Source: Pseudoneobacillus sp042683745 (lineage in GTDB: Bacteria; Bacillota; Bacilli; Bacillales; Cytobacillaceae). Taken from it: a stretch of DNA of 64,000 nucleotides. Of this stretch, positions 33,323-40,630 are shown piece by piece. Each line of letters starts with the position of its first letter. The first letter of the stretch is position 1. The stretch lies in the NCBI RefSeq assembly GCF_042683745.1, contig NZ_JBHUJX010000025.1:248001-312000 (forward strand), in the 5' to 3' direction. The notes under the pieces are model-generated. The model was given only the letters and a program-made list of their open reading frames with translations. It made no database searches and was not told the DNA's origin. The position numbers were made by a program, and so were the translations under genes.

Positions 33323-33931
33323 ATGAATGTTCATTATCCAAACGGTAAACGTTATATCCCCAAACCCCAGCCATCCTTTGCGAATTCTTTAAAGAAAAAT
33401 GGGACATATAGTAACAGGGGAATGACTTTGGAGGAAGACTTAAATGTGACAAATGAATATTACCTAGAGAACAATATTGCTGTGATTCACAAAAAACCCA
33501 CACCGGTTCAAATTGTACAAGTGGATTATCCAAAGAGAAGTGCAGCTGTAATTAAGGAAGCATATTTTAAACAAGCTTCTACTACAGATTATAATGGAGT
33601 ATATAAAGGACGATATATTGATTTTGAAGCAAAGGAAACGCAATTAAGCAGTTCCTTTCCGCTTAAAAATTTTCATGAGCATCAAATCAAACATATCTCT
33701 TCGGTTCTTAATCAAAATGGAATCAGTTTTGTTATCCTTCGCTTTTCTACGATCGAGGAGATTTATTTACTAGAGGGAAACATGTTACTTTCATTTTGGA
33801 ATAGAATGATAAACGGTGGAAGAAAATCTATTACATTAGAGGAAATTGGACAGAATGCTCACCTCATATCAGTTGGCTTTCATCCAAGAATTGACTATAT
33901 TAAAGTAATAGATAAACTTTATCAACTCTAA
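33323..33931 (+). CDS. recU: Holliday junction resolvase RecU
   Basis: 202 residues. RecU signatures: an N-terminal flexible region with GMTLEEDLNVTNEYYL, then NNIAVIHKKPTPVQIVQVDY, the metal-site strands YKGRYIDFEAKET and FPLKNFHEHQIKH. The stalk insertion lies around residue 75-90 (AVIKEAYFKQASTTDYNGVY). It cleaves four-way junctions in recombination and modulates RecA. ATG 33323 follows GAGGTG. It is cotranscribed with ponA, as in most Bacilli. Confidence 0.95.
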   Translation: MNVHYPNGKRYIPKPQPSFANSLKKNGTYSNRGMTLEEDLNVTNEYYLENNIAVIHKKPTPVQIVQVDYPKRSAAVIKEAYFKQASTTDYNGVYKGRYIDFEAKETQLSSSFPLKNFHEHQIKHISSVLNQNGISFVILRFSTIEEIYLLEGNMLLSFWNRMINGGRKSITLEEIGQNAHLISVGFHPRIDYIKVIDKLYQL

Positions 33932-33965
33932 ATAGTCGTTTACAAAGGAAAGGTAGGAAATAAAT

Positions 33966-36470
33966 ATGAGTGAGAAATACCAATCAAGAGAGGATCGCCG
34001 AAAAAAACTTTCTAATCAAAATAAAAAAGGAAAGAAGAAATCGGCTGGTTTATGGAAAAAGGTATTTCTATCAATTGTCATTATTGGACTAATTGGTGTC
34101 ATTGCAGGTGGAGTCACCGTGGCAATGATCTTAAAAGATACACCTAAGCTAGATGAAAAATTATTAAAAGACCCTGTTTCTTCAAAAATACTAGACAAAA
34201 ATGGCGAGGTTGTAACAGAGCTAGGAGCCGTTATCCGTGATTATGTTGAATATGATGATATACCAAAGTTAATGGAAGATGCCGTATTGGCAACCGAAGA
34301 TGTTCGATTCTACAAGCATCATGGCATTGATTTCATCCGTCTAGGAGGGGCAGTCATTGCCAATTTCACGAATGGATTTGGATCTGAAGGAGCTAGTACG
34401 ATTACCCAGCAGGTTGTTAAGAATTCGTTCCTAACAACCCAGAAAACATTAACAAGAAAAATTCAAGAAGCTTGGTTAGCTTATCAGCTAGAACAAAAAT
34501 ATACGAAAGAAAAAATCTTTGAAATTTATGTAAACAAAAACTTAATGGGAAAAAATCTTCACGGTATTAAAACAGCTGCACATATCTATTTCGGGAAAGA
34601 GTTAGAAGAATTAACGCTACCTGAAGCAGCTGTTATTGCCGGATTACCACAAAGCCCTAATAACTATAACCCTTTTTATTATCCTGAAAGAGCAGAAAAA
34701 AGAAGAAATATTGTATTGACGTTAATGCATCAACATGGGTATATTTCGAAAGAAGAAATGGAAGCAGCGAAGAAAGTTCCGATTGAATCCACGCTTGTGA
34801 AGGAAGAAGATCGCGAGCAGGATGATAACCCTTATGAATCATTTGTTGATGCAGTCATTGACGAAGTGAATAATCAAGGTGACTATGATATTTATTCGGA
34901 TGGATTAACGATTCACACGACACTAGACCCTGATGCACAATCTTATGTTGAAAATATTTTAAACACAGATGACGTAATTGAATATCCAGATGATGAATTT
35001 CAAGCCGGTATCGTATTATTAGATACGAAAACAGGTGCAGTGAGTGCCATTGGCGGTGGACGTAATCAAAAGGGGAAAAGACCCTTTAATTATGCTATTG
35101 ACACAAAACGTCAACCTGGTTCCACGATAAAACCAATTTTAGATTATGGTCCAGCGATTGAATTTTTACAATGGGGTACATACCATACCCTCGACGATAA
35201 ACCGACCAAATATTCAGGGAATAGTACCACCCAACCAAAAAACTGGGATAAACAATATATGGGACCTATGACAATGAGAGAAGCGTTAGCTCGTTCTAGA
35301 AACACGACTGCTATTCAAACTTTACAACAGGTTGGCACCGAGAATGCGAAGGAATTTGCTCAGAACTTAGGACTTCCGCTTGAAGAAGTATATGAATCGT
35401 ACGCAATTGGTGGTCTAGAAACGGGTGTATCCCCTCTTCAAATGGCTGGAGCCTACAGTGCATTTGGGAATAATGGCTTTTACACAGAACCATACACAGT
35501 ATCGAAAATAGAATTAAGAGATGGCACTGAAATAAATACGAAACCGGAAATGCAAGTTGTTATGAAAGACTATACAGCTTTTCTTATTACCGATATGTTA
35601 AAAAGTGTAGTAAAGGAATCATATGGTACGGGGGGAAGAGCAAATGTCCCTCGCCTTCATATAGCAGGAAAAACGGGTACTACGAACTATTCCGATGACG
35701 AGATGCAAAAATATAATGTCCCAAGAGGGGCTGTTCCAGACGCTTGGTTTGCTGGATACACACCTGATTATACAGCCGCAATATGGACAGGATATAAAAA
35801 TCGAAAAAAATATATACCATCCGGAAATGATCAAAGAATCGCCCAATATTTATTTAAAAATATTATGGAATACGTTTCTAAGGATATAGAATCTACAGAT
35901 TTTACCGTTCCAAAAAGTGTAGAAAAAGTCCAAATTGAAAAAGGCACCTTCCCTGCTAAATTAGCAAGTCCGTTTACACCAAAGGATCAAATATTATATG
36001 AGTGGGCTGTAAAAGGTAAGGCGCCTAAAGAAACTTCAACAAAATTCGATAAAGTAGATATACCTGGAAACTTCATTGCAACCTATGATCCTACAATGAA
36101 TGAAATTAAACTAACATGGGACTATCCTTTAACTGGAACTGTAGAATCTCCTATTGATTTTGAGGTAAGTGCCTCTTTAGATGATGGTGCAGATCAGATT
36201 CTGGAGACAACGAAAGAAAAAGGACTTCTCGTGACAAAACCTGTAGTTGGTGGGATATATACCTTTAAGGTTGTTGCAATTAGAGGAGAATTACGAAGTG
36301 AGCCTGCTGTAGTTATGATCGAAATTCCAAATCCTATTGACTTGGGTGGCGGAAATGACGAAAATCTAAATGATGATGGAAATAATAACGGTACAGGCGA
36401 GAATCCAAATAACGGCGAGACCGATGGAACCGATCCAAATGATGATGATACTGGTTCTAATAACGATTAA
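33966..36470 (+). CDS. ponA: Class A penicillin-binding protein PBP1 (glycosyltransferase/transpeptidase)
   Basis: 834 residues. A basic cytoplasmic N terminus and a signal-anchor helix (about 33-56) are followed by a GT51 domain with EDVRFYKHHGIDFIRLGGAV and GASTITQQVVKN. The transpeptidase domain has RQPGSTIKPIL (SxxK), SRNTTAI (SxN) and AGKTGTTNY (KTG). A fibronectin III-like segment (about 690-790) precedes an Asn/Asp/Gly-rich tail of about 40 residues. It polymerises and cross-links peptidoglycan outside the membrane. It starts 34 bases after recU. Confidence 0.96.
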   Translation: MSEKYQSREDRRKKLSNQNKKGKKKSAGLWKKVFLSIVIIGLIGVIAGGVTVAMILKDTPKLDEKLLKDPVSSKILDKNGEVVTELGAVIRDYVEYDDIPKLMEDAVLATEDVRFYKHHGIDFIRLGGAVIANFTNGFGSEGASTITQQVVKNSFLTTQKTLTRKIQEAWLAYQLEQKYTKEKIFEIYVNKNLMGKNLHGIKTAAHIYFGKELEELTLPEAAVIAGLPQSPNNYNPFYYPERAEKRRNIVLTLMHQHGYISKEEMEAAKKVPIESTLVKEEDREQDDNPYESFVDAVIDEVNNQGDYDIYSDGLTIHTTLDPDAQSYVENILNTDDVIEYPDDEFQAGIVLLDTKTGAVSAIGGGRNQKGKRPFNYAIDTKRQPGSTIKPILDYGPAIEFLQWGTYHTLDDKPTKYSGNSTTQPKNWDKQYMGPMTMREALARSRNTTAIQTLQQVGTENAKEFAQNLGLPLEEVYESYAIGGLETGVSPLQMAGAYSAFGNNGFYTEPYTVSKIELRDGTEINTKPEMQVVMKDYTAFLITDMLKSVVKESYGTGGRANVPRLHIAGKTGTTNYSDDEMQKYNVPRGAVPDAWFAGYTPDYTAAIWTGYKNRKKYIPSGNDQRIAQYLFKNIMEYVSKDIESTDFTVPKSVEKVQIEKGTFPAKLASPFTPKDQILYEWAVKGKAPKETSTKFDKVDIPGNFIATYDPTMNEIKLTWDYPLTGTVESPIDFEVSASLDDGADQILETTKEKGLLVTKPVVGGIYTFKVVAIRGELRSEPAVVMIEIPNPIDLGGGNDENLNDDGNNNGTGENPNNGETDGTDPNDDDTGSNND

Positions 36471-36478
36471 ACAAATAG

Positions 36479-36514
36479 AAAAAGTGACTCAGCTACTGCT
36501 TAGTCACTTTTTTT
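36479..36514. terminator. Terminator between ponA and ypoC
   Basis: AAAAAGTGACT pairs with AGTCACTTTTT around 12 bases, in the convergent ponA/ypoC gap and the ypoC 3' end. Confidence 0.85.
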
Positions 36515-36852
36515 ATGGCTATTTTTTTTCTATATTGCTTTTCTTGTTCTGACATTAATTCTACTAACTGAATAAAAGAATGATAAAGATTTGGACGTTG
36601 TTTAATAAATTCAAGGCGTTCATTTACATTGACCGGCTTCCAATGTAACGCTGAATAGTTCATTGAAAGATCGTCTCGTACGATATCATTACTCCACGAA
36701 AGAAAATTAAGAAATAAATCAATTCCTTCTTGCATTGGACCAAGAGTGTTTTTTCGATCTCTATTTTCAAAAAGTTGGATTAGCTTTAATTTTAATTCTG
36801 ACCATTGGTCTAATAATAAAAGGATGTGGTTCTCAAAACACTCAACTTTCAC
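36493..36852 (-). CDS. ypoC: YpoC family protein
   Basis: 119 residues, helical, corresponding by position and pattern to B. subtilis YpoC (LHWKPVNVNERLEFIKQRP, SFIQLVELMSEQEKQYRKK). GTG start overlapping the nth stop (GTGA), with AAAGG inside the end of nth, so translation is coupled. Third gene of the dnaD-nth-ypoC group. Function unknown. Confidence 0.82.
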   Translation of the reverse strand: MKVECFENHILLLLDQWSELKLKLIQLFENRDRKNTLGPMQEGIDLFLNFLSWSNDIVRDDLSMNYSALHWKPVNVNERLEFIKQRPNLYHSFIQLVELMSEQEKQYRKKIAIKKVTKQ

Positions 36853-37505
36853 GCGGTATCCTTTCCTTTCATTCGTTTTTTTCCTTCCCTACAAATGTGT
36901 AACAAAGGACAAGAACCACATTGAGGGTTTTGAGCCTTACAGTGGTATCTTCCAAAAAAAATTAATCGATGATGCGTATCTGACCATTCATCCTCAGGTA
37001 TTTTCTTCATTAGTGTTTTTTCAACCTCTAAGACAGAATCTTTCCATTTGCAAATTCCTATACGTTTACTTACTCTCTCCACATGTGTATCGACTGCAAT
37101 TGCTGGAATTCCGTAGGCAACTGACATAACAACATTTGCCGTCTTTCTCCCAACCCCTGGAAGTCTTTGAAGTTCGTCACGTTCTTTAGGAACAATACCG
37201 TCGTACTCGTCTAGAAGTAACTGGCAAAGTTTTTGAATATTTTTTGCTTTATTGCGAAAAAGTCCAATGGAGCGTATATCGTTTTGTAATTCCTCTAATG
37301 ACACTTTTAAATAATCTTCTGGAGTTTTGTATTTTTGAAATAAATCCTTCGTAACTTTATTAACTAATACATCAGTACATTGTGCCGATAAAGCAACAGC
37401 AATAACTAGTTCAAAAGGATTTGAATGAACAAGCTCACAATGTGCATCAGGAAATAATTCACCCATTTGATCTAACGCATATCTAATTTCAGTTTTATTT
37501 AACAT
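36849..37505 (-). CDS. nth: Endonuclease III (DNA glycosylase/AP lyase)
   Basis: 218 residues. The helix-hairpin-helix with catalytic lysine is LPGVGRKTANVV and the catalytic aspartate is in AVDTHVERVSKRIG. The 4Fe-4S loop C-x6-C-x2-C-x5-C is CKAQNPQCGSCPLLHIC. It removes oxidised pyrimidines and nicks at the resulting abasic sites. It lies 60 bp after dnaD and overlaps ypoC. Confidence 0.97.
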   Translation of the reverse strand: MLNKTEIRYALDQMGELFPDAHCELVHSNPFELVIAVALSAQCTDVLVNKVTKDLFQKYKTPEDYLKVSLEELQNDIRSIGLFRNKAKNIQKLCQLLLDEYDGIVPKERDELQRLPGVGRKTANVVMSVAYGIPAIAVDTHVERVSKRIGICKWKDSVLEVEKTLMKKIPEDEWSDTHHRLIFFGRYHCKAQNPQCGSCPLLHICREGKKRMKGKDTA

Positions 37506-37565
37506 TGTTTTATCCCCTCTTTGAAATCCTTTTATTACATTAGTTATTCAAAAAAAGAGAGAAAA

Positions 37566-38276
37566 TTAAATTTCTCCCGTTACGTCTTCTAGCCAGTTAT
37601 AGATAGGAACTGGGTTAGTAGATGGTTTTTGATTGACTGCTTGTCTAGGTTTTTGTCGAAATTTTAACCCATAGCTTTTTGCTTGCTCAACCGTTTTAAT
37701 TCCATTCCTCTTCCATTCAAATAAAATACGATCGATATATCTAAAATTCAATTTACCTGATATCACAGCTTCTCTTAGCGCCGCTTTAATGATAATGGTA
37801 TCATGACGATCATCATCCAACCACATCGATAAAGTTTCGATTTCAAATGGTGAAAGCGGACGCCCAAACTCTGTTTCGAAACAAATATATAAATCGGATT
37901 CCGATGTACTTTTGATTACATGATCTTCTGATTTTCTTATTAATAAAAATTGCTCAATAACTTTCTCCCACAGTGGTTCAAGTGAGTATTTTTCATAACG
38001 AATACCTTCAGAACTATATTCATCAGAGATTTCAATAAATCCCTTTTGTACTAATGATCTTAGCATATTTGCACAAATATCAGCTGATGATGTCATTCGA
38101 TTTGACAATTCTTCTGGGGTAGGAAAATCATTTCCTTTATTTTGAAAAGAAATAACTTGAAGAATTAAAACTAACTCCGATTCATTTAGTTTTAAAGATT
38201 TGAAATGAGTAATTAGAAAGGATGGTATGTTAATACTTCCTTCATTAGCCCAAGCGATAAGATTCATTTTATCCAT
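37566..38276 (-). CDS. dnaD: DNA replication initiation protein DnaD
   Basis: 236 residues from ATG 38276, which has GGAGGTG six bases upstream. The DDBH1 winged-helix domain (INIPSFLITHFKSLKLNESE to about 100) is followed by DDBH2 (about 125-205), which has the YxxxIxxxW motif as YIDRILFEWKRNGI. It remodels oriC DNA and helps load DnaC helicase with DnaB/DnaI, also at PriA restart sites. In B. subtilis asnS lies directly upstream; here a repeat occupies that place. Confidence 0.95.
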   Translation of the reverse strand: MDKMNLIAWANEGSINIPSFLITHFKSLKLNESELVLILQVISFQNKGNDFPTPEELSNRMTSSADICANMLRSLVQKGFIEISDEYSSEGIRYEKYSLEPLWEKVIEQFLLIRKSEDHVIKSTSESDLYICFETEFGRPLSPFEIETLSMWLDDDRHDTIIIKAALREAVISGKLNFRYIDRILFEWKRNGIKTVEQAKSYGLKFRQKPRQAVNQKPSTNPVPIYNWLEDVTGEI

Positions 38277-38368
38277 CAATGCCACCTCCATACTAGTATA
38301 ACATGAATGTTTCCTTGTCGGTACGGATACTGATTGGACACATGACCAACAATTACAAGTGAAAAAAA

Positions 38369-38486
38369 TGCGTAAGCGCCTTGATCAGCCCCGACAAGCA
38401 AATGCTTCGACATCCAGAAAGTCATTCTTTGACTTTTTGGGTGTCGAACATTTGACCTCGAGGGGCTAGGCGCTGAAGCTGGATTA
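38369..38486. repeat. Modular palindromic repeat, copy 5 (short form)
   Basis: 118 bp like copy 1. The inner arms read TTCGACATCC against GGGTGTCGAA, so a C-G pair of copy 1 has become A-T with pairing kept. It lies between the dnaD 5' end and the aspB terminator, the position of asnS in B. subtilis. Confidence 0.9.
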
Positions 38487-38490
38487 TAAA

Positions 38491-38526
38491 ATAAAATGAA
38501 AAGTCGATGTCGACTTTTCATTTTAT
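38491..38526 (-). terminator. Terminator of aspB
   Basis: Perfect 17-base arms 38491-38507 and 38510-38526; the core AAAAGTCGA pairs with TCGACTTTT. Lies 9 bases past the aspB stop. Confidence 0.8.
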
Positions 38527-38535
38527 AGTTGTATA

Positions 38536-39726
38536 CTACTTCTTTTTATTATTAATAAATTGTTCCATTCTAGAAATGGCTTTTTCTAATGATTCCAAAG
38601 AGGTTGCATAGGATAAGCGAATAGTGTCTGGGGAACCGAAACCAGAACCAGGGATAACAGCGACCATTGCCTCTTCTAATAATCCTTCTACAAAATCATC
38701 AACGGATTGAAATCCAGTTATCTCTGCAGCCTTTTTCACATTAGGAAATAAATAGAATGCTCCTTGAGGTTTAATACAGGTTACGCCTTCAAGGGAAATT
38801 AGTTTATCATATATGGCATTTAAACGGTCTTCAAATGCTCGCCGCATTTCTTCAACAGGTTCCGCAGGTCCTGTGTAAGCAGCAATCGTTCCGTATTGAG
38901 CGGTTGTTGTTGGGTTTGATGTACTATGGCTAGCAAGATTTGTCATCGCTGTAATGATTTCGCTATTCCCCGCAGCATAACCAATCCGCCACCCTGTCAT
39001 TGAGTGGGACTTTGAAACCCCATTTATTACAATCGTTTGTTGTTTTAATTGTGGCGAAAGCTGAGCAATCGATACATGTTTATTCTCACCATAAACGAGT
39101 TTCTCATAAATCTCATCAGAAACAATGATGATGTTTTTCTCAAGACAAACTCTACCCAATTCCATTAGTTCTTCTTTAGAATAAATCATCCCAGTAGGAT
39201 TACTTGGAGAATTTATGATTACTGCTCGTGTTTTATTCGATATGGCTGCTGATAGTTGTTCTGGGGTAATTTTATAATCATTATGTTCTGCTCCGTCTAC
39301 ATATACAGGTACTCCTCCTGCAAGCTTCACTTGTTCAGGATAACTTACCCAATAAGGAGTTGGAATTATAACTTCATCCCCATCATCAAGAATGACTTGA
39401 AATAATGTGTAGAGAACATGCTTTGCCCCATTACCCACGATGATTTCATTCGGTTTGTATTCGATTTCTTGATCTTTTATAAATTTCTCGATAATCGCTT
39501 GTTTTAGAGCTGGCAGTCCTGCAGATGGAGTATATTTTGTATAACCTTTATTCATCGATTGTAATGCAGCATCAATGATATGCTGCGGAGTATTAAAATC
39601 TGGTTCTCCTGCACCTAAGCCGATTACATCAAAACCTTGCGCTTTTAATGCTGCGGCTTTTGCTGTAATGGCAAGTGTGGTTGACGGGGTTAATGCCTTA
39701 ACTCTATTGGCTAGCTTTATGTCCAT
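38536..39726 (-). CDS. aspB: Aspartate aminotransferase AspB (class I, PLP)
   Basis: 396 residues. The PLP-binding lysine lies in GVSKSHSMTGWRIGYAAG; other class I features are GLGAGEPDFNTP, NSPSNPTGMIY and SDEIYEKLVYG, with the substrate arginine near RLSYATS. It interconverts aspartate and oxaloacetate. ATG 39726 is preceded by GGGAGGA at about 10 bases; the upstream in-frame extension is discarded. Probably cotranscribed with ypmA and ypmB. Confidence 0.95.
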   Translation of the reverse strand: MDIKLANRVKALTPSTTLAITAKAAALKAQGFDVIGLGAGEPDFNTPQHIIDAALQSMNKGYTKYTPSAGLPALKQAIIEKFIKDQEIEYKPNEIIVGNGAKHVLYTLFQVILDDGDEVIIPTPYWVSYPEQVKLAGGVPVYVDGAEHNDYKITPEQLSAAISNKTRAVIINSPSNPTGMIYSKEELMELGRVCLEKNIIIVSDEIYEKLVYGENKHVSIAQLSPQLKQQTIVINGVSKSHSMTGWRIGYAAGNSEIITAMTNLASHSTSNPTTTAQYGTIAAYTGPAEPVEEMRRAFEDRLNAIYDKLISLEGVTCIKPQGAFYLFPNVKKAAEITGFQSVDDFVEGLLEEAMVAVIPGSGFGSPDTIRLSYATSLESLEKAISRMEQFINNKKK

Positions 39727-39748
39727 TGAAGTATTTCCTCCCAAAAAA

Positions 39749-40222
39749 TTATAAATTTTCTATTTTTTTAAGCCATTCACCTGTTTCAAAATCAACATAA
39801 TAATAATTAATTAAATTGGATTCAGAAAGATAATATATTTCCCAAAATGGAATCCCTTTTTCCATTCCTAATCGCACATCGACAATTTTTTTAGGTTTTG
39901 TAAATTGAAAAACTTTTTCAATAGCTTCCTTTTCAGAAACCCCATTTTTTTCTTTTCTTGTTATTAACTTTTTGGGGTTTTCGGGAATCCAAACAATGAT
40001 TTTTTCGCCTTCACGGTTTTTCCCTTTTACAACCGAAATCGTTTCAAGTCCATGATATAGTTCATACTCATCAACCGATTCCATTCTAGTTTCTTCTAAA
40101 GCAATTTTTATGGCCTCTTGTTCCGCACTTTTGATTGGTTTAACTGATTGATTATAAGTAAAAATGAAAACAACAATAATTAAGAATAAGAAACATAAGA
40201 AAATCCAAAGGAATTTTTTCAT
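39749..40222 (-). CDS. ypmB: YpmB, membrane-anchored PepSY-like protein
   Basis: 157 residues. One N-terminal membrane helix (about 4-24) is followed by an extracytoplasmic domain of two PepSY-like alpha-beta units, ending KIVDVRLGMEKGIPFWEIYY and YYYVDFETGEWLK. ATG 40222 follows GAGTG at six bases. Matches B. subtilis YpmB in length and location between ypmA and aspB. Function unknown. Confidence 0.88.
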   Translation of the reverse strand: MKKFLWIFLCFLFLIIVVFIFTYNQSVKPIKSAEQEAIKIALEETRMESVDEYELYHGLETISVVKGKNREGEKIIVWIPENPKKLITRKEKNGVSEKEAIEKVFQFTKPKKIVDVRLGMEKGIPFWEIYYLSESNLINYYYVDFETGEWLKKIENL

Positions 40223-40238
40223 TGATATCACTCAGTCT

Positions 40239-40409
40239 CTATGTACGATAAATAGTAAAAATCGCTTTATTTTGATCTTCTCGTGCTAATGCTAAACCAA
40301 ACATTAAATTTTCATGTTTTAAAGTTCGATTTAAAGTGTCGACAATTTTGTATAATTCAGGACTGTTTTGTATTGTTACAGTCGAAAGAATCTCAATCTT
40401 ACTTTCCAT
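40239..40409 (-). CDS. ypmA: YpmA family small protein (DUF4264)
   Basis: 56 residues starting MESKIEILSTVTIQNSPELY and ending ALAREDQNKAIFTIYRT. AGGAGG nine bases before ATG 40409 decides the start; the 26 upstream in-frame codons are leader. Same size and place as B. subtilis ypmA. It appears cytoplasmic with no known motif. Confidence 0.88.
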   Translation of the reverse strand: MESKIEILSTVTIQNSPELYKIVDTLNRTLKHENLMFGLALAREDQNKAIFTIYRT

Positions 40410-40505
40410 TGGAAAAATCCTCCTAAAGATGAACAATATATTACTTATAACAATGTGATAATCGGTCATAATATGATTACGAACCATTAGTCAACTTCCA
40501 TCACT

Positions 40506-40534
40506 ATTATAGCAGTTGAAAATCTATTCGTTAA
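40506..40534 (-). promoter_or_regulatory. Sigma-A promoter of the ypmA-ypmB-aspB unit
   Basis: On the minus strand TTAACG, 17 bases, TATAAT; the start would be about 90 bases upstream of ypmA. Confidence 0.6.
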
Positions 40535-40581
40535 TGTTTTTTCATTGTTAAACACAAAATACTTTCTAGTCCACTTGTCTT

Positions 40582-40609
40582 GGCTGTGCTAAATTGCACG
40601 GCTTTTTTT
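40582..40609 (+). terminator. Orphan plus-strand terminator
   Basis: GGCTGTGC pairs with GCACGGCT (one G-T pair) around six bases, followed by seven T on the plus strand only. All annotated genes within 3.9 kb are on the minus strand, so no known transcript ends here. Confidence 0.65.
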
Positions 40610-40630
40610 CTGGACCGATTTAGCCTATTT

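Noticed and set aside
38276..38521. Minus-strand 81-codon frame across repeat copy 5
   Set aside because: It is one of several frames created by the palindromic repeat (similar ones occur in copies 2, 3, 4, 6 and 7) and lacks start signals.
40439..40470. TGTGATAATCGGTCATA-like sequence considered as a Crp/Fnr site
   Set aside because: The half sites are seven bases apart rather than six and the right half is poor.
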